Assembly: GCF_900109685.1 (NCBI RefSeq)
Contig: NZ_FOBB01000003.1
Coordinates: 806,001 to 870,000, forward strand
Direction: 5' to 3'
Length of the DNA stretch: 64,000 nucleotides
DNA from: Chitinophaga rupis
Lineage (GTDB): Bacteria > Bacteroidota > Bacteroidia > Chitinophagales > Chitinophagaceae
In this document: positions 16,318-25,332 of the stretch, piece after piece
Layout of the letters: each line of letters begins with the position of its first letter
Position numbering within the stretch: the first letter of the stretch is position 1
Translations under genes and position numbers: made by a program
Notes under the pieces: model-generated
Database searches by the model: none
What the model was told of the DNA's origin: nothing
The model's input: only the letters and a program-made list of their open reading frames with translations

Positions 16318-16377
16318 AGGGAACATTGCATCATGTATGCACATCAAGGTAGTCCTAAGGGGCTACCTTATTTTTTT
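16318..16377 (+). ncRNA. small two-hairpin transcript, copy D
   Basis: After the predicted start there is a hairpin TGCAT/ATGCA (16327-16331 with 16337-16341), then a terminator stem of 10 pairs (16346-16355 with 16360-16369, loop TAAG) and seven T at 16371-16377. Like the other copies it begins with an ATG (16315) whose frame runs through the terminator, here for 61 codons. The hairpin bases differ from the other copies while the layout is retained. Confidence 0.5.
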
Positions 16378-16497
16378 GGGATCGGCACCGGACAGGTATA
16401 TGAAACCAGCCGCCTCCCTTATTTTCAGTCAGGTGTCGGTATATTTTTAAGCGAACTCAGTACTATGTTAAAAACGATGGAAGAAAGATTTTATTGA

Positions 16498-16880
16498 AAA
16501 CCCGTGCAGTATTTCTCACAGGACAATTATCACAGGATTATATTATAAACAGGATCACTTCTCTGGCAAAGATCGTTCGTTTTGCAATACGATTAGTTTC
16601 AATATTATTAAAAGTCTTATTAGGCATTTCCTGTAGCTGGACCGGCCAGCATCAGTGAGAAGGATCCATGACGCTGCAGTGTTTAGTGGAACCGGTCCAG
16701 CCGAAAGAGGCAACACTATACAGCAGCTTATGCTGCTTTATGCGGGTAAATGTTCCAGGTTATTGAGCGGTGGTATGGTAGCAGGGAGGGTAATTACTGT
16801 ACTGCTGTTTCTGTAAATGTAAGCTAATCGACTTATACATACTTTTACAAATAAATCAATTATTCATTTAAGTTGAAAAT
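16498..16880. other. gap without recognisable gene
   Basis: No coding frame or known RNA is seen. GCTGGACCGG (16636-16645) and CCGGTCCAGC (16692-16701) form a 10-bp inverted repeat with 46 bases between, and a small CAGCA/TGCTG hairpin follows near 16723. The stretch may be remains of a lost gene. Confidence 0.5.
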
Positions 16881-16910
16881 ATTTGATAATGTGATAATTA
16901 AATTGATTTT

Positions 16911-16958
16911 CGTTAACAACTGATTAGCGCTTTATTTATATTTAGCACCTTATTTTTG
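16911..16958 (+). promoter_or_regulatory. conserved upstream box plus -7 box of copy B
   Basis: CGTTAACAACTGATTAGCGC at 16911-16930, then 20 bases, then TATTTTTG at 16951-16958. The AT-rich stretch before the box is also shared with copy C. Confidence 0.65.
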
Positions 16959-16964
16959 TTTTAC

Positions 16965-17031
16965 TATTGAGAGATGAGGAGAGCGGTTTGCGCCGCTCTC
17001 CAAAAGTCCGCCCTTCGGGGCGGATTTTTTT
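16965..17031 (+). ncRNA. small two-hairpin transcript, copy B
   Basis: A first hairpin with a 9-bp stem, GGAGAGCGG (16978-16986) with CCGCTCTCC (16993-17001), is followed by a terminator TCCGCCC-TTCG-GGGCGGA (17007-17024) and seven T. A UUCG tetraloop and GC stem make this very stable. The about 64 bases from GAGAGATGAGG to the T run are identical in copy C. An ATG at 16974 opens a 21-codon frame through both hairpins. Confidence 0.6.
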
Positions 17032-17035
17032 ATGT

Positions 17036-17228
17036 ATAATATCTGCTTGAATGAAAATGATATATAGCTGTCCTGGATCAGGGACGGATTTTTTTTTGTA
17101 TAGTGTATGCTTAAATGAAAATGATATATGGCTGTCCTGGATCAGGGCAGATTTTTTTTTATATACAGTGTATGCTTAAATGAAAATGGATGAATATCTG
17201 TCCGAACCGGGGACAGATTTTTTTATGC
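17036..17228 (+). repeat. three tandem copies of a terminator-like hairpin unit
   Basis: Three units of about 63 bases, each ending in a hairpin and a T run: stems 17068-17073/17082-17087, 17132-17137/17145-17150 and 17196-17203/17211-17218. Each unit shares the lead TGCTTRAATGAAAATG. The third has a perfect 8-bp stem; the first two contain G-U pairs. They follow copy B directly and look like duplicates of a terminator segment. Confidence 0.75.
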
Positions 17229-17535
17229 ATAGTATAACCCAGGTAATGAGCTGTTCGGCTATTTATTATAGCCGCAGCATTTTCTCTACTGCTTTTGAAG
17301 CCTGGTATTTTTACGGCATCCCGCTGCTACTTGATACCGTCATTTTTTCGCACGCTGTTAAATCAACCGGCAAGAGATCTCAGCGGTATGAGGTAAGTAA
17401 TTCAAGTTTGACGCATAGCAGATAAGTAGTACTTAAAAGATGGATATCCGAGAAGCGGTTTAACTCATAGCAGAAGAGTAATACTTATACATTTTATTTA
17501 CTTATAAATTACTTCTTAAATTAAAAAGGAACAAT
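17229..17535. other. gap without recognisable gene
   Basis: An open frame of about 80 codons (17180-17425) starts within the hairpin array and has no protein-like features, so it is not called. The AT-rich part from about 17480 resembles the stretch before copy B (16840-16900), marking the start of the B/C duplication. Confidence 0.5.
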
Positions 17536-17560
17536 TGATAATGTAATAATTAAATTGATT

Positions 17561-17610
17561 CTCATTAACATCTGATTAGCGCTTTATTTATATTTAGCAC
17601 CTTATTTTTG
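17561..17610 (+). promoter_or_regulatory. conserved upstream box plus -7 box of copy C
   Basis: CATTAACATCTGATTAGCGC at 17563-17582 and TATTTTTG at 17603-17610, with the same 20-base interval as in copy B. Confidence 0.65.
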
Positions 17611-17616
17611 TTTCAC

Positions 17617-17682
17617 TTTGAGAGATGAGGAGAGCGGTTTGCGCCGCTCTCCAAAAGTCCGCCCTTCGGGGCGGATTTTTTT
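17617..17682 (+). ncRNA. small two-hairpin transcript, copy C
   Basis: Same structure as copy B: stem 17629-17637 with 17644-17652, terminator 17658-17675 with a TTCG loop and seven T. The transcribed part is identical to copy B, while the promoter region differs at a few positions, so the duplication is either recent or held by selection. Confidence 0.6.
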
Positions 17683-17846
17683 ATTGATGCAATACAAAGC
17701 CTTGCTTAAGGCTAACCACGGTACTACCACGAAGGCTTATCGTTGCATGGAATAAATATCCAATTAATATGATGCAGTTACAGGCAGGCGATGTGCTGAT
17801 TATCGATGACCGCTCCCTTACCCTTTAGCGTTCACTGTTTGCTTCC

Positions 17847-18147
17847 TCAACACACTACTGCCCCTATCAACACCGGGAAAAACAACCGGAATGAACGCTG
17901 TAATAAGGTAAACACCGGCAAGCCTGCTGTACGATCTTCCCAAACAATACAGAAATACTTACTCCTGCAAAACCGCTGCCACCGGGGCTGGGCGCAAAAT
18001 AGATCATGAGCTGGATGAGCACCTGGATGGAGATCGCCTGTATTAAACTGGCATGTACCCCCAACCCTAACAGTATAACATATTGCATGCAATACTTATT
18101 CAGGTACAGCAGTGCTATAATGATTAAGCTTAGCGGAAAAAGAAAAG
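17847..18147 (-). pseudogene. remnant of a lysylphosphatidylglycerol-synthase-type (UPF0104) membrane protein
   Basis: Only about the last 95 residues of an expected roughly 330 are left. One frame reads as membrane helices and the family segment IQVLIQLMIYFAPSPGGSG then SVLFGKIV. After a shift around 17918-17940 the sense continues in another frame as LPVFTLLQRSFRLFFPVLIG. A stop lies just upstream (about 18150), so no start remains. Intact relatives are flippase-like integral membrane proteins. The frameshift plus missing N-terminus marks it as decayed. Identification rests on the PSPGGSG block and its context. Confidence 0.6.
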
Positions 18148-18365
18148 GATGCTCATATTAAAAAAATACTTAAATTCGGTATGAGATAATTTTTAACCCA
18201 ACTCACAATAACCATTAGACATGAAAAATCTTTTCCACTAAAATCATTTTGATTTTTATGCATGCTATCAGGCCCATGCAATGTAGCTATTGAGCCCTGC
18301 ACATATTCCCATTTGGAGTTTTTTTGTAATCCTATTTTATAATCACAAATCCTCAATTATTAACT

Positions 18366-18758
18366 ATGAAAAAGTTAGTTGCTATTGCACTATTACTGTG
18401 CACTGTATTTTCTATGTTCAGTTTTATACCCGCCACTAAACCCGCTACGGTATTAAAAAAGGAAAAGCGTTTTTTCTCTTTCCCGATCACCGGTACCGTT
18501 GATGGCGCTTACATGGGAAGCCCCGGTACTTACCAATATACTATAAACGGTAGCGGCACCACTCCAACCTCTGTTACCATCACTGTTATATCTCCTGTTT
18601 CGGCTACAGTGGGCACCTATCCTTTTACAGGGAGCAACCCCCAGTATTTTGCTACCGGCATGGGTACAGCAACCAACAACACTATAAAAACTATAATATT
18701 TACAGTGACCAGCAGCACCTCAACGGGATATAATATTGATATAATCGGGCTGAATTAA
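18366..18758 (+). CDS. small exported hypothetical protein
   Basis: 130 residues: signal peptide (about 1-22, MKKLVAIALLLCTVFSMFSF), a short basic stretch (KKEKRFF), then a Thr/Ser/Gly-rich domain of predicted beta strands (GTVDGAYMGSPGTYQYTING, TSVTITVISPVSATVGTYPF). No Cys and no lipobox, so a soluble periplasmic or secreted protein. The family is not recognised. It stands alone, with a strong terminator after it. Confidence 0.7.
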   Translation: MKKLVAIALLLCTVFSMFSFIPATKPATVLKKEKRFFSFPITGTVDGAYMGSPGTYQYTINGSGTTPTSVTITVISPVSATVGTYPFTGSNPQYFATGMGTATNNTIKTIIFTVTSSTSTGYNIDIIGLN

Positions 18759-18806
18759 CAGGCTGATATTTGCTGGTTAACACCCGCAATACGGCGTATA
18801 TAGTAA

Positions 18807-18848
18807 AAGGCCGCTTTTCAATTGTTTACATTATTGAAAAGCGGCCTT
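18807..18848. terminator. bidirectional intrinsic terminator
   Basis: A perfect 16-bp stem (18807-18822 with 18833-18848) with a 10-base loop, between the converging genes ending at 18758 (plus) and 18865 (minus). Confidence 0.85.
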
Positions 18849-18864
18849 CATTTAAAAAAACAAA

Positions 18865-20268
18865 TTACCATTCATCTGTTCTGAATGATGATACCGGCAG
18901 CCCTTCATTGCTGAACAGAGTGCCTACCAGCCAGTCCTTATACGCGTAACGTACAGCTACCGGTGTTTTCACTTCTTCACTTTTTACAGCAATGCCATAA
19001 CCGGTTATCCAGGCAGTGGCCGGGTGAAATACCTTATCAGCGCCGGCTACTTCAAAATCAGACAGTGGTTTGTTAAAGGAGAAAGTAGTTAAACCATTCG
19101 GCGCATTGTTAAAGAACAGCTGCACCGTATCTGTAGCTACCTTCATGTTCTTATACACCGGTGTGGCATAAGGAATGTTCTTATAGCCATAGGTTTTGGC
19201 CAGCGCATTATATAGCAGGCGTTTGGCAATAATAGTCTTATCTGCCGGGTGTATGTTGGTTTGATCTCCTACATCCATACTCACAGCCATACCGGAGTTG
19301 GGAATATCATCCAGCGCTTTTAACTGTGCTTCACGGAGCAGGAAGGTTTCTCCTTTATCCCCTTTATATACAAAAGGCGCTATCTGCACATAATAAAAGC
19401 CCCATTCCCCGCAATCCCAGGCCGTTCTCCAGGATTTTACCATGGCGCCCATCAGCTGCCGGTACTGGGCCGCGCGGCCGCGGTTACTTTCACCCTGGTA
19501 CCACAAAGCCCCGTTAATGGTATACCCCATTACGGGCGACACCATACCGTTGTATAAATTGGTAGGATCATTCGGACTTAATTTCAGTGTATCCGTTACT
19601 GCTGGAATTTTAATTTCATTGGTAAAGGGCTGCAGGGCCTGGGCATGCATCCACGCTTCTATCACAGTGCCACCCCAGGTGGCTTCAATAATACCTACCG
19701 GCACTTTCAGCTTTTGCTGCAGCATTTGGGCAAACTGGTATCCCACTGCGCTGAAATCAGCAGCGCTGGCGGCATCTGATACCTGCCAGGTGGTATTACA
19801 ATCTGACAGCGGTACCCGTGATATTTTTTTAGGCACATTGAACAGGCGTATCTGCGGGTTATCAGCTTCCATGAGGATGTCGGCAGCATGTAAAATAGTC
19901 TGGTTCTTAAATCCTTTTACAGGCATTTCCATATTGGACTGGCCGGAGCAAAACCACACTTCGCCAATCAGGATATTGTGCAGGGTAAGCGGCTTACCGT
20001 CTGAGATAGTAATGTCATAAGGTCCGCCGGCAGCCGGTGTTTGCACTTTTACCTTCCAGGCGCCATCTGCGCCAGCCTTAACCGTATACAATTTCTTGTT
20101 CCAGGAGGTGGTAACAGTAACCCTGGCATTGGCGGCGGCAGTACCCCATAAGGCAGCCTGTGACCGTTGCTGCAACACCATATTGCTGCCAATGATAGCG
20201 GGTAACTTAACGGTGGCGGATACATGTAAAGAAAGCAGGAGGAAAAAAGAGATGATGAGTTTCTGCAT
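18865..20268 (-). CDS. exported sialate O-acetylesterase-type carbohydrate esterase
   Basis: 467 residues with a signal peptide (about 1-18, ending VSA). The SGNH-like esterase domain has the nucleophile Ser in WFCSGQSNMEMPV (about residue 110), the oxyanion block ALWYQGESN, and the catalytic Asp/His in DVGDQTNIHPADK. The family removes O-acetyl groups from sialic acids or other acetylated glycans in the periplasm. It lies directly downstream of the SusC/SusD genes on the same strand, though a terminator separates them, so it likely serves the same glycan. The true substrate is open because many Bacteroidota members act on plant or microbial glycans. Confidence 0.88.
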   Translation of the reverse strand: MQKLIISFFLLLSLHVSATVKLPAIIGSNMVLQQRSQAALWGTAAANARVTVTTSWNKKLYTVKAGADGAWKVKVQTPAAGGPYDITISDGKPLTLHNILIGEVWFCSGQSNMEMPVKGFKNQTILHAADILMEADNPQIRLFNVPKKISRVPLSDCNTTWQVSDAASAADFSAVGYQFAQMLQQKLKVPVGIIEATWGGTVIEAWMHAQALQPFTNEIKIPAVTDTLKLSPNDPTNLYNGMVSPVMGYTINGALWYQGESNRGRAAQYRQLMGAMVKSWRTAWDCGEWGFYYVQIAPFVYKGDKGETFLLREAQLKALDDIPNSGMAVSMDVGDQTNIHPADKTIIAKRLLYNALAKTYGYKNIPYATPVYKNMKVATDTVQLFFNNAPNGLTTFSFNKPLSDFEVAGADKVFHPATAWITGYGIAVKSEEVKTPVAVRYAYKDWLVGTLFSNEGLPVSSFRTDEW

Positions 20269-20328
20269 AGTGGAATATTATAATTATGGGCAAAAACACA
20301 AAATACATAATCAGGCAGGTAAAAAAAA

Positions 20329-20356
20329 GCGTCCCGGGGTTTTAAGCCCGGGACGC
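20329..20356 (-). terminator. intrinsic terminator after susD
   Basis: A perfect 10-bp stem GCGTCCCGGG/CCCGGGACGC (20329-20338 with 20347-20356), followed on the minus strand by eight T (20328-20321). It closes the SusC-SusD transcript. Confidence 0.9.
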
Positions 20357-20402
20357 AACATCTCTGTTTCTAATGTAGGTATAGGATTAGTAAGTAGTAA
20401 GC

Positions 20403-21986
20403 CTATTTCATCCAGAAGATCTTAGCATAAGGAAGATCCTTATCTGCTACTTTAGCGTAGTTCTCACCGTTCAGTGAACGCTCGCTGCCAGGATATGTTA
20501 ACCTGTAAGCAGGCGTAGGCACAGTAGAAACACCTGGATCCGTTGGGAAGGTGATCTTGGGATAACCGCTTCTTCTCATTTCAGCCCATGCCTGTGCATT
20601 CTGCATGATACCGAAGTTCACCCATTTCTGCAGGCCGATCTTGTTCAGGTTATCTTCCTGTACAGAACCATAAGCTACTTTAGGATTAGCCAGCAGCAGT
20701 GTGATCTCAGCCGGTGTGGCTGCGGTTTGTTTGGTGCCGTAGTCGCTCAGGTTATGGATCTTGTAATAGTTTGCAATAGACTGCATAATACCTTGCTCGT
20801 AGGCAGATTTTGCGCTTCCGCCGCCCATGCCGCTACCCCATCTTTCATAGGCTTCAGCTTTCAGCAACCAGGTTTCAGCAGAAGTGAAGATGATGCCGGG
20901 GAACTTGGTATTTTTCACAAAGGTTGTACTATCTATCAGCGAAAGCAGTCTATTACCAATTTCAGTCTGTTGCTGATCAGCAGTCATTGTAGGGATCATA
21001 CCATGATACTGGCCGGCAGAATTTTTGGTGTACAATATACGTAAACGCGGGTCGCCGGTAGGTTTCAGCAGGGAATCCACCATATAACCGGGAGCATACT
21101 GATGACCACTGTTAAAGGAAGAGGTCAGGTCTACCGTAAGGTTAGTACCACCTGTTACAATTTCAGCATTATCTGTATATGCATCGATCATCGGATACAG
21201 CGTGGGGTTACCCATAATTTCCTGTACCAGCGCTTTGGAGGCAGCTTCATCTACAGCAGATTTACGCATAGCCAGGCGCAGTAAAAGAGAATTACAGTAA
21301 CGGCGCCATTTCAGCAGATCGCCTTTAAACAGGATGTCCTGCTTGGCCAGCTTGTTCAGGTAGAACTGCTCCGGCTGAGCATTTGCCAGCCAGTTGCTGA
21401 TAGCTTTTAAATTCGTGATTGCGCTGTCATATACTGCCCTGCCATCATCAAACGCAGCCAGCTTTAAAGTACCGGTTGCATTCAGACCACCTGCTTCAGT
21501 GAACGGGATATCTCCCCAAAGGTCAACCTGCTGGCAAGCCTGGTCATACAGGAAGATCTGGGCTGTTTTAGTGAACAGTAAATAACCTGCCTTATCTGCA
21601 TCTGTAGAAAGCGCGTCATAGGCTTTTTCTATTTCGCGGTAGCTGGAGATGGGAGCAGTCCAGTTATTATCACTACCTGGTGCGCTATAAAAATCATCCC
21701 AGCGGTCCTGCGCATAGGATTCCGGCTGCTCATACATTTTATTGGCAGTTACCACACCCAGGGTTTGGGTATACACGCCCATCTGAACGCCGTTAAATGT
21801 CCACAGGCCCCAGTAATCCGGTATAACCCTGCGGTTTTTGAACATGCCTGTATAAAAGGCATCGATGCTGCCGTTGGTGGTTTTTTCAGGGTCCAGGTAT
21901 TTGCTGTCTATCGTAGACTTTTTACAGGCCCCGATGAAGCCCAGCACTGGCGCCAGCATTATTATTGCAAGAATATTCTTCTTCAT
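20403..21986 (-). CDS. SusD/RagB-family outer-membrane glycan-binding lipoprotein
   Basis: 527 residues. A lipoprotein signal ends GFIGAC (lipid-attached Cys at about residue 20). The SusD-like TPR-rich fold is supported by AQIFLYDQACQQVDLWGDIPFTEAG, by LLKWRRYCNSLLLRLAMR, and by the C-terminal NKIGLQKWVNFGIMQNAQAWAEMRRSGYP, where the family keeps the QKW and RRTGYP-like blocks. It belongs with SusC at 22012, whose stop is 25 bases upstream. Together they would bind and import an oligosaccharide across the outer membrane. It belongs to the SusD-like-2 branch by pattern. Confidence 0.92.
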   Translation of the reverse strand: MKKNILAIIMLAPVLGFIGACKKSTIDSKYLDPEKTTNGSIDAFYTGMFKNRRVIPDYWGLWTFNGVQMGVYTQTLGVVTANKMYEQPESYAQDRWDDFYSAPGSDNNWTAPISSYREIEKAYDALSTDADKAGYLLFTKTAQIFLYDQACQQVDLWGDIPFTEAGGLNATGTLKLAAFDDGRAVYDSAITNLKAISNWLANAQPEQFYLNKLAKQDILFKGDLLKWRRYCNSLLLRLAMRKSAVDEAASKALVQEIMGNPTLYPMIDAYTDNAEIVTGGTNLTVDLTSSFNSGHQYAPGYMVDSLLKPTGDPRLRILYTKNSAGQYHGMIPTMTADQQQTEIGNRLLSLIDSTTFVKNTKFPGIIFTSAETWLLKAEAYERWGSGMGGGSAKSAYEQGIMQSIANYYKIHNLSDYGTKQTAATPAEITLLLANPKVAYGSVQEDNLNKIGLQKWVNFGIMQNAQAWAEMRRSGYPKITFPTDPGVSTVPTPAYRLTYPGSERSLNGENYAKVADKDLPYAKIFWMK

Positions 21987-22011
21987 GTTTTTAATTTTTT
22001 GCTTAGATCAA

Positions 22012-25000
22012 TTAAAAGCTCAGTCTCACGGTTCCACCAATTGTGCGGGAAGCTACTGAAGAGCCGGCGTCCAGACCCTGGCTTATAAAGTTGCTACCGA
22101 TACCTACTTCAGGATCTACGTTAGGCAGTGTTTTATAGAAGTAGAACAGGTTGCGGCCAAACAGCCCTACCGTTAACGTCTGCATTTTTGCTTTGTTAGC
22201 CAGTGCTACCGGGAATGAATAGTTCAGAGACGCTTCACGCAGCTTAACAAAGTTGTTGTCGAACACAGCACTCTGGTAAGAGTTTTTGGTTCTGGCGCCA
22301 TAGTTACCCCAGCCATAAGTGTACTCATAGTACTGTGCTGCCTGCAGGATCTTGTCATTTTTCTTTCCGGTTTCGTCCACACCGTCTAATATCACACCAT
22401 CGTGATATACTGTAGTACCTGCAGGAGCAGAACCGCCGTTCAGCAGTGTTCTGTTACCAGCAGCATCTTCGTAATAAGTTAAACCGCCACTGGCTTCATC
22501 ACGATACTTTAAGGTGCTTTTATACAATCCATCGCCTGTAGCATAATAATTGGTTACAGAAAGGATCTGTCCACCCCAGCGTGAATCCACCAGGAAGTCC
22601 AGGGTCCAGTTCTTGTAACGGATCGTGTTACCAATACCGCCGTTCAGCTTAGCCTGTATGTTACCGGCTTTCTTAGGGGCAGAGTTATCTGTTACATAGT
22701 AACCATTTGCATCTATGATGTTCTGTCCATCTGCACTTTTCTTGTTCATGTTCACCATGATATCACCTGCAGCTTCGCCTACTTTTGCAACGATGTATGC
22801 AGAACCGTTATCCACGTTCATTAACTGAAGCTGGGTAAGGCCGGGCTGTAAGCTTTTCAGCTTATTCCTGTTAAAGCCGACGTTAGCGCGTACATCCCAT
22901 GTCAGGTTTTTGCTGGATATGGGTGTAGCATATATTGCTGCTTCCAAACCGTAGTTGTTCAGGTCACCTACGTTCTGCCAGATATTTTTTGCGCCGGTCG
23001 AAGAAGCCACGTTCAGGTTAATGATCTGGCCCTTAACAATGTTATTATAGTAAGAGATGTCAAAACCTAAGCGGTTTTCAAACATTTTACTTTCCCATCC
23101 AATTTCATATTCATGTTTGAACTCCGGTTTCAGACCATTGTTACCATAGTTGCTACCCGGGTACAATGTTGCAGCGCCGTTAGCAGAGCTTCCGGTATAA
23201 ACGATATTGGCCTGGTAAATGCCCGGAGGGTTGGCAGCCACCCCGTAAGACAGGCGCAGCTTGCTGTAATCCACAAAGTTGGGCATATGCAATGCCTTAG
23301 ACATTTCAAAGGAAAGGCTTACGCTGGGATAGAAGTAAGAGTTATTACCCGGTGCAAGCACAGAAACCCTTTCATAGCGGCCGGTACCTTCCAGGAACAG
23401 GAAGTTGCGGTAGCTTAAGCCAACGATACCGAAGATACCATCCTGTAAATAAGAAGTCCTCTTAGTATCATTCTGTCCGGTAACGGGGTTTTTGGAAGCC
23501 TGGATAGTGAACCAGTTCTCCTGCAGCAGGCCACCAGCTGTGCTCATTCCGCTATAACGGCGTTCTTCGCGGCGGGCCTGGTAACCTAAGCTGGCATTTA
23601 AGCCAAATTTCGGTGAGAAGTCTTTATTATAGGTCAGCAATAAGTCGCCATAAGCGATGTTATACTGGTTATTGGCAACTGAATATGCGCCGGATTCGGA
23701 AACATACAGCGGATATTCTGCATAGTTTTTAGTTTCTGAAGTATAACCGGTGATATCTGTACCCATACGGCCGCGGAATTTCAACCCGGTGGCGATGTCA
23801 TAGTTCAGTGTAAAGCTGGAAATAAAACGATTGGATTTTTCGTCATAGCTATTACGCTTCTGTTTCCACAGGAAGTCCAGGAAGTCGGTAGCATAGAAAG
23901 GATATTTGAATGCTTCCTCAGGGTCACGGCTTGAGTTATCGAGCGTTACGTACTTATAACCTTTGGTGGTCTGATATTTCTTAAGGAAGAAATCCATATC
24001 ATCAAAGGCGCTGAAGAAACCTGCATAGCTTGCTAATACACGGTTCATCTGCTCCGGACGGTTATGCACGTATTCATTCACATAAGTTACTGTAACGTCG
24101 GTGCTTAAGCGGGGAGTTATTTTATAAGAGGTATTCAGGTTAAAGTTATTCTTTTGCTGTTTACCGCCGATCTGTATGCCTTTGTAGTCAATACGGTTAT
24201 AAGAGAACCGGTAGCTGCCCCTGTCATTTGCATTGGATAATGCGATGTTAGCCTGGGAGCTGTAACCATTTTTGAACAGCTTTTTCCAGTTATCGCTGGT
24301 ACCAACATATTTGCGGGTAGAGCCATCCACATACACTACATCCCTTCCGTCGAACTTAGGACCAAACTGGGCATCCACATCATAGGGCACTCTTACATCC
24401 TCTTTACCATCGCCATTTATATCACCCAGGGGAATCCAGCCATCAGCCGGATAACCGGAGCCAACCTGATTTTTCCTGTCGTAGCCGGGACCATAAGTAG
24501 ATTGTATATCTGGCAGCACAGCAGCTTGCTCCATACCATAAGAGTAGTTGAAGTCAACGCCCATGCCGGCGCGTCTGTTACCCTGCTTGGTAGTGATCAT
24601 TACCACACCATTACTACCACTGGAACCATACAGCGCGGTGGCGGCAGAACCTTTCAGAATGTTCACTTCCTTAATGTTATCCGGGTTAATGTCCAGCAAG
24701 CTGTTACCACGGATACGGGTATCTCCCCAGTATTTATTGGCGTCGCCGGTATTCACGATATCGTTACGGATAGGTACACCATCCACAACGATCAGTGGCT
24801 GACCGTCGCCATTAATAGAGTTTACACCGCGGATCTTAATAATAGCAGCACTGGTGCTACCACCGGGGGCGGTTTGAATGCTTACGCCGGCAGCCTTACC
24901 ATACATTGCGGATGCAAAGTTGGTAGGGGAAGATTTTACCAGTTCTTCACCGGAAATGTTAGAAACGGCATAGCCCAGCTTACGGCGCTCTTTTTTGATA

Positions 25001-25332
25001 CCCATAGCTGTTACAACCACCTCATTCAGACCCTTGCTATCCGGCGCCAGTCTAATGGCTAAGGAAACACGGCCATTTAAAGGTATTTCCTGTTTTACGT
25101 AACCGATGTACGTAAAAACGAGCGTAGCTTCTGTGCTAATGCTCAATTTAAAGGCACCGTTAGCGTCCGTAAGCGTACCAGCCGAACCGGCTTTTTCCTG
25201 TACACTCACACCCACGAGCGGGCCACCTTTTTCATCCTGCACGATACCGGCTACAGTTTTCTTTTCCTGTGCATAAACAAAGTTGGCACATAGCAGGAAA
25301 AGTACCGCGCATACGAGGAGCGATCTTTTCAT
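22012..25332 (-). CDS. SusC/RagA-family TonB-linked outer-membrane transporter
   Basis: 1106 residues. Signal peptide (about 1-21), a carboxypeptidase-regulatory-like domain (about 24-105, VAGIVQDEKGGPLVGVSVQE and LVFTYIGYVKQE), then the plug (about 110-225, LNEVVVTAMGIKKERRKLGYAVSNI, IIKIRGVNSINGDGQPLIVV, ALYGSSGSNGVVMITTK) and a 22-strand barrel ending in LSF. The TonB-dependent channel works under the SusD lid. The LacI regulator gene upstream on the same strand and the esterase downstream point to a carbohydrate uptake locus. No TAnnTTTG box was found close to its start. Confidence 0.95.
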   Translation of the reverse strand: MKRSLLVCAVLFLLCANFVYAQEKKTVAGIVQDEKGGPLVGVSVQEKAGSAGTLTDANGAFKLSISTEATLVFTYIGYVKQEIPLNGRVSLAIRLAPDSKGLNEVVVTAMGIKKERRKLGYAVSNISGEELVKSSPTNFASAMYGKAAGVSIQTAPGGSTSAAIIKIRGVNSINGDGQPLIVVDGVPIRNDIVNTGDANKYWGDTRIRGNSLLDINPDNIKEVNILKGSAATALYGSSGSNGVVMITTKQGNRRAGMGVDFNYSYGMEQAAVLPDIQSTYGPGYDRKNQVGSGYPADGWIPLGDINGDGKEDVRVPYDVDAQFGPKFDGRDVVYVDGSTRKYVGTSDNWKKLFKNGYSSQANIALSNANDRGSYRFSYNRIDYKGIQIGGKQQKNNFNLNTSYKITPRLSTDVTVTYVNEYVHNRPEQMNRVLASYAGFFSAFDDMDFFLKKYQTTKGYKYVTLDNSSRDPEEAFKYPFYATDFLDFLWKQKRNSYDEKSNRFISSFTLNYDIATGLKFRGRMGTDITGYTSETKNYAEYPLYVSESGAYSVANNQYNIAYGDLLLTYNKDFSPKFGLNASLGYQARREERRYSGMSTAGGLLQENWFTIQASKNPVTGQNDTKRTSYLQDGIFGIVGLSYRNFLFLEGTGRYERVSVLAPGNNSYFYPSVSLSFEMSKALHMPNFVDYSKLRLSYGVAANPPGIYQANIVYTGSSANGAATLYPGSNYGNNGLKPEFKHEYEIGWESKMFENRLGFDISYYNNIVKGQIINLNVASSTGAKNIWQNVGDLNNYGLEAAIYATPISSKNLTWDVRANVGFNRNKLKSLQPGLTQLQLMNVDNGSAYIVAKVGEAAGDIMVNMNKKSADGQNIIDANGYYVTDNSAPKKAGNIQAKLNGGIGNTIRYKNWTLDFLVDSRWGGQILSVTNYYATGDGLYKSTLKYRDEASGGLTYYEDAAGNRTLLNGGSAPAGTTVYHDGVILDGVDETGKKNDKILQAAQYYEYTYGWGNYGARTKNSYQSAVFDNNFVKLREASLNYSFPVALANKAKMQTLTVGLFGRNLFYFYKTLPNVDPEVGIGSNFISQGLDAGSSVASRTIGGTVRLSF

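Noticed and set aside
16309..16497. 62-codon plus-strand frame at copy D taken as a protein
   Set aside because: Its start overlaps the -7 box and its 5' third is the hairpin and terminator. A short peptide is possible, but a 62-residue protein is not supported.
17180..17425. Open frame of about 81 codons on the plus strand
   Set aside because: It starts inside the hairpin array, reads through terminator T runs and has no protein-like composition or signal.
17806..18009. Plus-strand 67-codon frame
   Set aside because: It is antisense to the flippase-like remnant, which has recognisable membrane-protein sequence on the minus strand.
18865..25332. Assigning the locus to sialic acid use
   Set aside because: Only the esterase family name points to sialate. 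No sialidase, NanA-type lyase or epimerase gene is present in the window.
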